The position numbers and the translations under genes were made by a program. Under the pieces are notes generated by a model that was given only the letters and a program-made list of their open reading frames with translations, was not told where the DNA came from and did not search any database. Below, piece after piece: positions 9,154 through 16,714 of a DNA stretch of 64,000 nt (positions within the stretch are counted from its first letter, which is position 1; each line of letters opens with the position of its first letter). Source of the stretch: Oribacterium parvum ACB1 (GTDB taxonomy: Bacteria > Bacillota > Clostridia > Lachnospirales > Lachnospiraceae); NCBI RefSeq assembly GCF_000238055.2, contig NZ_KE148312.1, positions 937,201 to 1,001,200 on the forward strand, read 5' to 3'.

Positions 9154-10068
9154 TTACAATTCATGTTCGTGAATGTAATTCACTGCGGCCAATGCCGCAA
9201 CCGCTCCATCAGAAGCTGCTGTTGTTAACTGACGTACTTCCTTGGTTCGGCAATCACCCGCTGTAAAGATTCCCGCCGTTCTCGTTAAGGTATTCTCCCC
9301 CGCAGAAACATAACCTTTACTGTCTAAATCCACAAGTCCCGCAAAAGCCCCGTTGTCCGGAACCTGTCCGATAGCAACAAAAAGTCCGTCCAATTGAATG
9401 TCTCTTTCGCCGCCTTCCTTATCCGCCACTACAATTCCGGTAAGGCCGCTCTCGTCGCTCTTTAATTCTTTAATGGTGGAGTTTAAAACCAATTCCACAT
9501 TGGGCTGTGCTATCAGGCGATCCACCTCAGCCTTATCTGCCCTGAATTCCTCTCTTCTATGAATCAGATACACTTTCTCTACATAACCGGAAAGGAAAGC
9601 AGCATCTTCCACCGCCGTATTTCCACCGCCGTTTACCGCAACGACCTTTCCTCTATAAAACATCCCGTCACAGGTTGCACAATAAGAAACGCCCTTCCCT
9701 ACAAGCTCTTCTTCCTTATCTATTCCCAAGGTCCTGTTTTTTGCTCCTGTAGCTATAATAACTGTTTTTGCCTGATATACATTGTTTTTCGTTTCTACGA
9801 CTTTGTACTTTCCATCCTCTTTAATGGCGACTGCCTTCTCAATCCGTATATCCGCCCCCAGATCCTTCGCCTGCTTATATAGATTTGTAGCAAATTCAAA
9901 ACCGGAAATCTTCTGTATAGCAGGATAGTTCTCTATCTCAGGAGTATTGATAATCTGTCCGCCATAAGTGGAGGCCTCCAAAACCAGAACGGATTTTCCT
10001 GCACGAAGTCCATAGATTGCTGCGGAAAGCCCTGCAGTTCCTGCTCCGATAATAACTAAATCAAACAT
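9154..10068 (-). CDS. trxB: thioredoxin-disulfide reductase
   Basis: NADPH-dependent flavoenzyme that reduces thioredoxin. 304 residues from the ATG at 10068, chosen because GAGGGAG precedes it and the FAD motif (VIIGAGTAGLSAA) then starts at the usual place. The redox-active CATC lies near residue 134 within SYCATCDGMFYRG, the NADPH motif is NGGGNTAVEDA, and the C-terminal FAD motif is GIFTAGDCR. It lies downstream of trxA, with a bidirectional terminator-like hairpin in between, so full co-transcription is uncertain. Confidence 0.97.
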   Translation of the reverse strand: MFDLVIIGAGTAGLSAAIYGLRAGKSVLVLEASTYGGQIINTPEIENYPAIQKISGFEFATNLYKQAKDLGADIRIEKAVAIKEDGKYKVVETKNNVYQAKTVIIATGAKNRTLGIDKEEELVGKGVSYCATCDGMFYRGKVVAVNGGGNTAVEDAAFLSGYVEKVYLIHRREEFRADKAEVDRLIAQPNVELVLNSTIKELKSDESGLTGIVVADKEGGERDIQLDGLFVAIGQVPDNGAFAGLVDLDSKGYVSAGENTLTRTAGIFTAGDCRTKEVRQLTTAASDGAVAALAAVNYIHEHEL

Positions 10069-10102
10069 ATTTTCTCCCTCTTCGAAACAAAGTCTATCTC
10101 GC

Positions 10103-10131
10103 AAAAAAGGACGGCCATAGCCGCCCTTTTT
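10103..10131. terminator. bidirectional terminator-like hairpin between trxA and trxB
   Basis: AAAAAAGGaCGGC and GCCGcCCTTTTT pair around CATA. The A-tract and T-tract flank a GC stem on both strands. On the minus strand it would end or attenuate the trxA transcript before trxB. Confidence 0.75.
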
Positions 10132-10150
10132 GTGCCTTCGACTATAGCCC

Positions 10151-10459
10151 TTATTTTAAAAGTTCTAAAACCTGTTCCTTTGGAAGGAAGCCGGTGTTCT
10201 GCTTATATATCTGACCGTCCTTAAATACGATGAGAGTCGGGATGGCACGCACGCCATAGCGAACCATAAGTTCCTGCTCCTCATCCGCATTAACTGCATA
10301 AACTTTAAAGTCCTTTGCCTCTTCCGCAATCTCTCCGATAATCGGGGAAAGCATCTGGCAAGGTCCACACCAGCTAGCCCAAAAATCCACCAAAACCGGC
10401 TCCTTTGCCTTCAAAACCTTCTCTTCAAAATCCTTTGCTGTAACACTTGGTGCTGACAT
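10151..10459 (-). CDS. trxA: thioredoxin
   Basis: 102-residue cytosolic thiol-disulfide protein with the canonical active site WCGPC (Cys31 and Cys34) in the segment DFWASWCGPCQ. The cis-Pro loop RAIPTLIVF and the C-terminal GFLPKEQV helix are also present. It lies 82 bp upstream of trxB, its reductase. AGGAGG precedes the start. Confidence 0.97.
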   Translation of the reverse strand: MSAPSVTAKDFEEKVLKAKEPVLVDFWASWCGPCQMLSPIIGEIAEEAKDFKVYAVNADEEQELMVRYGVRAIPTLIVFKDGQIYKQNTGFLPKEQVLELLK

Positions 10460-10662
10460 AACTTAACCTCCTCTATCAATCAAAACGAATCGGGCTTTGC
10501 AAAAAGAATCTTATCATCCTTTTTCCATCACCTTCATTGCCCTTGGCAAATCCTGTGATACCCTGTTTGCCCTTTACAAAAGCGAAATCTATGTGAACTG
10601 CAAGATTTCTCTTGGAATCAAAACAATTGTATACAATCAAATTGATTATGTCAACACTTTTC

Positions 10663-11205
10663 CTATAACTCTTCCTCCAAGCTTAAGGCCTCCCGAATCA
10701 AGTCATAAGAAAAGCCCTTTCTCATAAGAAAAGCATAGAGTTTCTTTTTATCTTTCGGATCTGTAAGGTCTAAAGACTTTTTTTTCTTTTCCAAGCAATT
10801 TAGGAGAGCCACCCTTTCCGGATTGTTCTCTTCTTCTCTCTGCTTTTCCTGAAAGGCTTCTATCGCTTCTGCCAAAGACGCAGAATCCACCCCTCGTTGG
10901 AAGAGCTTTGCCTTCATATCGCGAAGGGAACGCTTTCCACCGTTTTCTTCCAGATAACGAAGAGCATATTGATAATCATTCAGATATTCATATTCCTTTA
11001 AAAAAGCCATTGTTTTTGCAATAATCTCTTCCGGATACCGCCGGGACTTTTCTAACTTTTCTCTGAGGCGCCTCTCCGTTTTCGCTGTCCCTGTAAGAAG
11101 ATAGAGACTGCGTTCCTTACATCTTTGCAAAAGCTTTTCTTCCGAAGAGAGGGAAGCTCTGTCCAAAGGATTATGTACTTCTATGCTTGCTTCCCATTCC
11201 TTCAT
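10663..11205 (-). CDS. recX: regulatory protein RecX
   Basis: Modulator of RecA filament activity. The 180-residue protein is made of three-helix RecX repeats: LTGTAKTERRLREKL, then KEYEYLNDYQYALRYLE, then DMKAKLFQRGVDS, then RKGFSYDLIREAL. It starts 46 bp after the recA stop on the same strand, the usual recA-recX order. AAGGAG precedes its ATG. Confidence 0.93.
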   Translation of the reverse strand: MKEWEASIEVHNPLDRASLSSEEKLLQRCKERSLYLLTGTAKTERRLREKLEKSRRYPEEIIAKTMAFLKEYEYLNDYQYALRYLEENGGKRSLRDMKAKLFQRGVDSASLAEAIEAFQEKQREEENNPERVALLNCLEKKKKSLDLTDPKDKKKLYAFLMRKGFSYDLIREALSLEEEL

Positions 11206-11251
11206 TGACTTTTACTCCTTCTCTGATAGAAAAAAGCATCGTTCTGATTCT

Positions 11252-12367
11252 TTAAGCTTCCTGAGCAGAGGTATCCACAGCGCTCTCTTCCTCTTCTACC
11301 GCATTGATTACCGCTTCCAGATACGGATCCTCTTTTAAACCGTATTCCTTCCGAAGCTCTTTTTCGAGCTCCGCCATAAGCTTGGGATGATCCTTCAAAA
11401 AGGTCTTGGCATTCTCTCTACCCTGTCCGATTTTATTGCCCTGATAAGCAAACCATGCTCCGCTCTTCTCAATCATCTTCTTTTCTACTGCCAGGTCCAA
11501 AATCTCTCCTTCCTTGGAGATACCACTGCCGAAGCTGATGTCGAACTCCACCTGCTTAAAGGGAGGAGCAATCTTATTCTTCGCAATCTTTACCTTTACA
11601 CGGTTTCCGCTAAACTCTCCTTCCCCCGCCTTAATAGACTCTCCCTTCCGAATATCGATTCGCACGGAAGCATAGAATTTCAGCGCTCTTCCTCCGGTTG
11701 TTGTCTCCGGATTTCCAAACATTACGCCCACCTTTTCACGAAGCTGATTGATGAAAATAAGAATGCAATTGGACTTCGAAATAATGGCTGTCAGTTTTCT
11801 AAGTGCCATGGACATCAGTCTTGCCTGTAACCCCACATGGCTGTCTCCCATTTCTCCATCGATTTCCGCCTTGGGTACCAGTGCAGCAACGGAGTCTACA
11901 ACCAGAATATCCATTGCGCCGGAACGAACCATGGTTTCCGCAATATCAAGAGCCTGCTCTCCGGAGTCAGGCTGAGATACATATAGATTGTCAATATCCA
12001 CACCGATTGCCTGCGCGTAGCGGGGATCTAAAGCATGTTCCGCATCAATAAACGCTGCAATGCCGCCTCTCTTTTGTACCTCTGCAACGGCATGCAAAGC
12101 CAATGTGGTTTTTCCGGAAGACTCCGGCCCGTAGATTTCTATAATTCTGCCTCTGGGAAAGCCGCCCGCACCAAGTGCAATATCCACGGAAAGGGAGCCT
12201 GTAGGTACCACTTCGATATCCTTATTGACTCCGGCATCTCCCAATTTCATAATGGATCCTTTTCCGCAGTCCTTCTCTATCTTTGTTAAGGCGGCATCCA
12301 GTGCCTTCAGCTTCTCCTCATGGTCCACCAGCGCTACTACCGGGGCCTTACTCACTTTACTAGCCAT
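11252..12367 (-). CDS. recA: recombinase RecA
   Basis: ATP-dependent strand-exchange protein and SOS co-protease. 371 residues with Walker [10 protein letters not shown] (80-88), the conserved [31 protein letters not shown] and the L2 region [16 protein letters not shown]. The C-terminal tail is acidic, as expected. A promoter with a probable LexA box lies upstream, consistent with DNA-damage induction together with recX. Confidence 0.99.
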   Translation of the reverse strand: MASKVSKAPVVALVDHEEKLKALDAALTKIEKDCGKGSIMKLGDAGVNKDIEVVPTGSLSVDIALGAGGFPRGRIIEIYGPESSGKTTLALHAVAEVQKRGGIAAFIDAEHALDPRYAQAIGVDIDNLYVSQPDSGEQALDIAETMVRSGAMDILVVDSVAALVPKAEIDGEMGDSHVGLQARLMSMALRKLTAIISKSNCILIFINQLREKVGVMFGNPETTTGGRALKFYASVRIDIRKGESIKAGEGEFSGNRVKVKIAKNKIAPPFKQVEFDISFGSGISKEGEILDLAVEKKMIEKSGAWFAYQGNKIGQGRENAKTFLKDHPKLMAELEKELRKEYGLKEDPYLEAVINAVEEEESAVDTSAQEA

Positions 12368-12493
12368 ATTTTCTCCTTTTTACATATCTCTTCCAATAAG
12401 ATAAGAATTTTTTTATCACGGGTATCCGTCACACAAGCTCCAGCAACAGTATTGTTTCCTTCTTCTTCTACGCTTAAAGCTTCGACTTTTGGC

Positions 12494-12516
12494 ATTATAA
12501 CACAGAACATACTTTC
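12494..12516 (-). promoter_or_regulatory. recA promoter -10 with overlapping LexA-like (SOS) box
   Basis: On the minus strand, GAAAGTATGTTC (12516-12505) matches the Firmicutes LexA palindrome GAACATATGTTC at 10 of 12 positions. It lies just upstream of TATAAT (12499-12494), so repressor would block the promoter. The -35 is weak. The untranslated leader is about 120 nt. Confidence 0.6.
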
Positions 12517-12642
12517 TTTCTATACTTCATATTCGGATAAGGTTTCATTCTATTTTGAGGCGATTGAGCCTCTTAAATAGCCGTTTTAGGTAATAAAAAG
12601 GAATAAAAAGGCATCCTTCCTTTATCAAATTTTTTGATATTG

Positions 12643-12712
12643 TGAAAAAACAAAAAAAGAGAAGCAGGCAAGACGAAAATAGAAGTACTTTTCGATTTTA
12701 ACCTGCTTCTCC
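12643..12712 (-). terminator. terminator of the xanthine dehydrogenase operon
   Basis: On the minus strand AGAAGCAGG (12710-12702) pairs with CCTGCTTCT (12668-12660). An inner AAAATCGAA / TTTTCGT pairing adds stability. The stem is followed by CTTTTTTTGTTTTTTC. It lies 25 bp after the last gene of the operon. The remaining region up to recA (12713-12736 aside) holds only AT-rich sequence and the recA promoter. Confidence 0.88.
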
Positions 12713-12736
12713 AATACTTATTCTGTTAGAAATACC

Positions 12737-15316
12737 TTATTTTTTCTTCCGATAGAAGGTTCCTTCCAGCGGAAGCTTCGTTCTGAACTCATGGTCAAAG
12801 GCATAGTATGCATTTGCAATGGCCGGAGCGATAGGAATACTTGCAATCTCTCCGATTCCCTTTGCGCCGTGTGCGAACGGGAGAGGGGTATCTTTTTCCA
12901 CATAAATGGCATGGATGTTCGGAATCTGGTTTGCACGCAGAAGGCCCAAGGTACCCAATTTCGCAGTAGGCACACAGTCCTTTAAGGGGAAGTCCTCGGT
13001 TAAGGCATAGCCCATTCCCATGAGTACACCGCCCTCAATCTGTCCCTGAATGGATACCGGATTCACAACTTTTCCGGAATCATGAGCGGCATATACATCC
13101 GTCACTCTTCCCTCATCATCCAAAATAGCCACATTGGTTGCAAAAGCATAAGCTACATGGGATTTCGGGTTCGGGAGATCCGCACCAAGCTTATCTGTCG
13201 GATCAAAGAACTCGTAAAAATATTCTTTTCCGTTCAGCTCTTCCAGCTTCCCTCCTGCTGCATCAAGATCTTTTTTAACCTCGGCAGCCAGTCCCCTAAC
13301 CGCTTCACCGGTAATCAGCGTCTGACGAGATCCGGAGGTCGTTCCGGAGTCCGGGGAATCCTCGGTGGATCCTCTGGAAATACTGAGTTTCTCTATGGGA
13401 AGGCCGGTTTCACTCTGTAATATCTGGGTGAATACCGTACGACAGCCCTGTCCGATATCGGAAGCTGCGGTATAGACTCTAAGCTTTCCGTCTAACACTT
13501 CCGCTCTTGCTCTACCTTTATCCGGAAGTCCTACACCGACTCCGGCATTCTTTAAAGCACAGGCAATGCCCGCTCTTCCGGGATGGGCTTCATAAACATC
13601 CTTTACCGCAAGAAGCGTTTCCTTAAGTGCCGTGGAACAATCCGCAATCTGCCCGTTCGGAAGCACCTTTCCGGGTTCGATGGCATTACGGAAGCGAATC
13701 TCCCAAGGACTGATTCCCACCATTTCCGCAAGCCTGTCAATCAGCATTTCCAAAGCATACTCACTTTGACAAACACCGAAGCCTCGGAAAGCTCCTGCAG
13801 GAGGGTTATTGGTATAATACCCATATCCCAAAATATTCGTATTCTGATAGGTGTACGGACCTACGGAGTGCGTACAGGCTCTCTCTAAAACCGGGCCGCA
13901 AAGAGAAGCATAAGCTCCGGTATCAAAGTTGATTTCACAATCCAGCCCCTGGAAGATGCCGTTTTCATCGCAGGCCAGAGTAAAGGTTCCCTCCATGGCA
14001 TGACGCTTCGGGTGGAAGTTGATGGATTCCTGACGAGAGAACTTGACCTTTACAGGTCTGTTCGCCTTCAAAGCCATAAGCACTGCAATATGCTGTACGG
14101 AAACATCTTCCTTACCGCCGAATCCGCCGCCGACCAGCTTGTTCTCCACTACAATACGGGAAGGATCCCAGCCCATCATAATGGAAATTTCTTTTCTGGT
14201 GTCGTATGCCCCCTGGTCGGTGGTATAGACCTTTACACCGTCCTTATACGGGAAGGCAACAGCACACTCCGGCTCCATAAAGGCATGCTCTGTAAAAGGT
14301 GTGGAGAAGCTGTCCGTCACAACATACTTTGCGTTCGCAATAGCTGTCTTCGCATCTCCGCGACTTACATGTCTTTGCTGGCAGAGATTTCCGTTTTGAT
14401 GAATCTTCGGGGCATTTTCCGCCTTGGCCTCCGCTATGCTTCTTACCGGCTCCAAGACCTCGTATTCTACCTTCACAAGTTTCTTAGCCGCCTCCAGAAT
14501 AGAAGGAGTCTCTGCACAGATCAGACAAAGCGCATCTCCGATACAGCGGGTAATGTCCCCTTCGGCAATCATAACGTCCCAGTCTTGCTGGATATGTCCG
14601 ACCTTATTGTTCGGAACGTCCTCCGCCTTTAAGACGCAAAGTACTCCGGGGAGACTTTCCGCAGCTTCCGTATTGATTTTCAAAATCTTCGCCCTCGGAT
14701 GCTCGGTACGTACTGCACCGCCGTAGGCCATATTTTCCATCTCCACATCATCCGGGTATTCTCCTGTACCAAGTACTTTCTCCCGGACATCCACACGGAA
14801 TGCGGACTGCCCGATGCCGAAGTCTTCTCCGCACTCCAATCCGGAAAGAATCTTCTCTTCTCCGCGAAGCACCTTAGCTGCCAGGTCAATTCCTTCGATA
14901 ATCTTCTTATATCCCGTGCAACGGCAAATATTTCCGCGAATGGCTTTTTTAATATCCTCTTCCGTCGGATTCGGATTCTCATCGATAAGCGCCTTCGCAC
15001 TCATCACCATACCGGGAATACAGAAACCGCACTGCACGGAACCGCAGCGGCCGAAGGCATAGACATAGGCCTCCTTCTCTTTAGTACTTAGCCCTTCCAC
15101 GGTCACGATATTCTTCCCTACCGCCTTCTTGGTTGTCAAAATGCAGGAACGCATAGCCTTACCATCAATAATGATAGTACAGGTTCCGCAAGCTCCCTCA
15201 CTGCAACCGTCCTTTACCGACTTGCACTTTAAATCATCTCTTAGATAGCGAAGGAGAGGCTTATCCTCCTCCGTTCCCACTTCTCGACCATTTACAATAA
15301 AACGATATTGCTCCAT
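12737..15316 (-). CDS. molybdenum hydroxylase with fused N-terminal [2Fe-2S] domain (selenium-dependent xanthine dehydrogenase-like)
   Basis: 859 residues. The first ~155 hold two [2Fe-2S] centres: Cys38, 43, 46 and 58 (plant-ferredoxin type), and Cys96, 99, 131 and 133 (helical type). The rest is a molybdopterin-binding xanthine dehydrogenase-type region with GGGFGGKEDVS, GAFRGFGVCQ, SDIGQGCRTVF and the catalytic-Glu region KGIGEIASIP. This architecture and length match the family annotated as selenium-dependent xanthine dehydrogenase or molybdenum hydroxylase; selenium use cannot be read here because the Se is a labile ligand, not selenocysteine. It is last in an operon with a separate XdhABC enzyme, 16 bp after the Fe-S subunit gene, so it may use the same FAD subunit. 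Substrate uncertain; a purine is most likely. Confidence 0.9.
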   Translation of the reverse strand: MEQYRFIVNGREVGTEEDKPLLRYLRDDLKCKSVKDGCSEGACGTCTIIIDGKAMRSCILTTKKAVGKNIVTVEGLSTKEKEAYVYAFGRCGSVQCGFCIPGMVMSAKALIDENPNPTEEDIKKAIRGNICRCTGYKKIIEGIDLAAKVLRGEEKILSGLECGEDFGIGQSAFRVDVREKVLGTGEYPDDVEMENMAYGGAVRTEHPRAKILKINTEAAESLPGVLCVLKAEDVPNNKVGHIQQDWDVMIAEGDITRCIGDALCLICAETPSILEAAKKLVKVEYEVLEPVRSIAEAKAENAPKIHQNGNLCQQRHVSRGDAKTAIANAKYVVTDSFSTPFTEHAFMEPECAVAFPYKDGVKVYTTDQGAYDTRKEISIMMGWDPSRIVVENKLVGGGFGGKEDVSVQHIAVLMALKANRPVKVKFSRQESINFHPKRHAMEGTFTLACDENGIFQGLDCEINFDTGAYASLCGPVLERACTHSVGPYTYQNTNILGYGYYTNNPPAGAFRGFGVCQSEYALEMLIDRLAEMVGISPWEIRFRNAIEPGKVLPNGQIADCSTALKETLLAVKDVYEAHPGRAGIACALKNAGVGVGLPDKGRARAEVLDGKLRVYTAASDIGQGCRTVFTQILQSETGLPIEKLSISRGSTEDSPDSGTTSGSRQTLITGEAVRGLAAEVKKDLDAAGGKLEELNGKEYFYEFFDPTDKLGADLPNPKSHVAYAFATNVAILDDEGRVTDVYAAHDSGKVVNPVSIQGQIEGGVLMGMGYALTEDFPLKDCVPTAKLGTLGLLRANQIPNIHAIYVEKDTPLPFAHGAKGIGEIASIPIAPAIANAYYAFDHEFRTKLPLEGTFYRKKK

Positions 15317-15332
15317 TTTAACCTCCTGCGGC

Positions 15333-15818
15333 TTACTTATGTGTTGCCAAATAAGTTTCCTCTACTGCTCTTTCTACTGCCTTTAAAATATTTTCATAAC
15401 CGGTACAACGGCAAAGATGCCCGGAAATCAGCTTACGAAGCTCGTCTTTCGTGTAACGCTTACCGGATCCCACAATCTCTACAGCGGACATAATAATCCC
15501 CGGTGTGCAGAAACCGCACTGTACGGCTGCTTCCTCGATAAAAGCTCTCTGAATCGGACTTAACTCTCCATTTTCGCCTTTTAATCCCTCAACTGTCATG
15601 ACCGATTTTCCATCCGCCCACATTGCGAGGTAGATACAGCTGTCTATCGCCTCTCCGTCTACCAAAACGGTACAGGCACCACACTCTCCTACCTCACAGC
15701 CCTTCTTCACCGAAGTGAGATCCAAGCGGTTTCTCAGGGTATCGAGCAGGGACTCACGCTCGTCTACGGCAAGCTCTACTTTTTTTCCGTTAACGGTAAA
15801 ATGAATGATTTTAAGCAT
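15333..15818 (-). CDS. xdhC: xanthine dehydrogenase [2Fe-2S] subunit
   Basis: 161-residue electron-transfer subunit. Cys41, 46, 49 and 61 bind the plant-type cluster; Cys101, 104, 136 and 138 (QCGFCTPG and CRCTGY) bind the second cluster. It passes electrons from the molybdenum subunit to the FAD subunit. Its start overlaps the end of the FAD-subunit gene by 8 bp, indicating tight coupling. GGGAGGAGAG precedes the ATG. Confidence 0.96.
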   Translation of the reverse strand: MLKIIHFTVNGKKVELAVDERESLLDTLRNRLDLTSVKKGCEVGECGACTVLVDGEAIDSCIYLAMWADGKSVMTVEGLKGENGELSPIQRAFIEEAAVQCGFCTPGIIMSAVEIVGSGKRYTKDELRKLISGHLCRCTGYENILKAVERAVEETYLATHK

Positions 15819-16701
15819 GAATCTCTCCTCCCTGCAGGCGAATTGCCTCCTCTAATGCCCTCTTTGCCAGAGTCGCGATAATCTGTAAACGGAATTCCTT
15901 GGAAGCTCTCCAAGAACTTCTGGGATTCACTTCTGTTAAAGCAATCTTTACATATTCCTCCATCCGCTTTTCATCATGGATATCCGCACCCTTTAAGCTT
16001 TCCTCCGCTTTCTTACAACGAATCGGCGTCGGAGCCGCTACCCCGTAAGCCAGCCTGCAATCCAGAATGCTCTTCTTATCTTCACTCAGCTTTACCATAG
16101 CGGCGCAGCCAAGAGTAGCGATCTCCATGGCCTTTCTCTTTCCGTACTTAATGTACTTTCCGCTCCAGCCCTCGTAATTTTCTCTTGGAATTCTGAAGCC
16201 CGTACAGACTTCATTCCATTTTCTAACGGTTTTTCCCGGTCCGGTATAAAACTCGGAAATCGGCACCTCTCGCTCTCCCTCCGGCCCTACCAAATGTACT
16301 ATCGCATCCAGCGCTCTGATACTTGCCGCAGAATCCGCAGAGGTTGCACCGTTACAGATATTTCCTCCAATGGTTCCCATATTTCTAATCTGCGGTCCTC
16401 CCACAGTATCCACTGCCTCTCCCAGCATAAGGAGATGCTTCTGAATCAAAGGGTCATTGGTAATATGAGTGAAGCTTGTTCCGGCACCGATAAAGAGGTC
16501 CCCGTTCTCCAGCATCTTCACACCCTTGATTTCTTCTATATTTTTAATGGAAACCAATGCTTTTCCCGCATCTTTTCCTTCTCTGACACGAATGAGCACA
16601 TCGGTTCCGCCGGAAATCACTTCCGCATTTTCATTTTCCGACAACGCCTTCACCGCATCTTCTACGCTCTTTGCCTCGTAAAACTCCTGAATATCGAACA
16701 T
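15811..16701 (-). CDS. xdhB: xanthine dehydrogenase FAD-binding subunit
   Basis: 296-residue flavoprotein of the CO dehydrogenase/xanthine dehydrogenase medium-subunit family. It has the FAD motifs SGGTDVLIRVREG near residue 30 and NMGTIGGNICNGATSADS near 108, and a C-terminal CO_deh_flav_C region (about 180-285). It hands electrons to NAD+ or another acceptor. It is preceded by the molybdenum subunit gene with a 13-bp gap and overlaps the Fe-S gene downstream. Confidence 0.96.
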   Translation of the reverse strand: MFDIQEFYEAKSVEDAVKALSENENAEVISGGTDVLIRVREGKDAGKALVSIKNIEEIKGVKMLENGDLFIGAGTSFTHITNDPLIQKHLLMLGEAVDTVGGPQIRNMGTIGGNICNGATSADSAASIRALDAIVHLVGPEGEREVPISEFYTGPGKTVRKWNEVCTGFRIPRENYEGWSGKYIKYGKRKAMEIATLGCAAMVKLSEDKKSILDCRLAYGVAAPTPIRCKKAEESLKGADIHDEKRMEEYVKIALTEVNPRSSWRASKEFRLQIIATLAKRALEEAIRLQGGEIHA

Positions 16702-16714
16702 TACTCACCCTCCC

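Noticed and set aside
14000-14632. 210-codon open frame opposite the fused molybdenum hydroxylase
   Set aside because: Antisense shadow; the opposite strand encodes well-conserved motifs.
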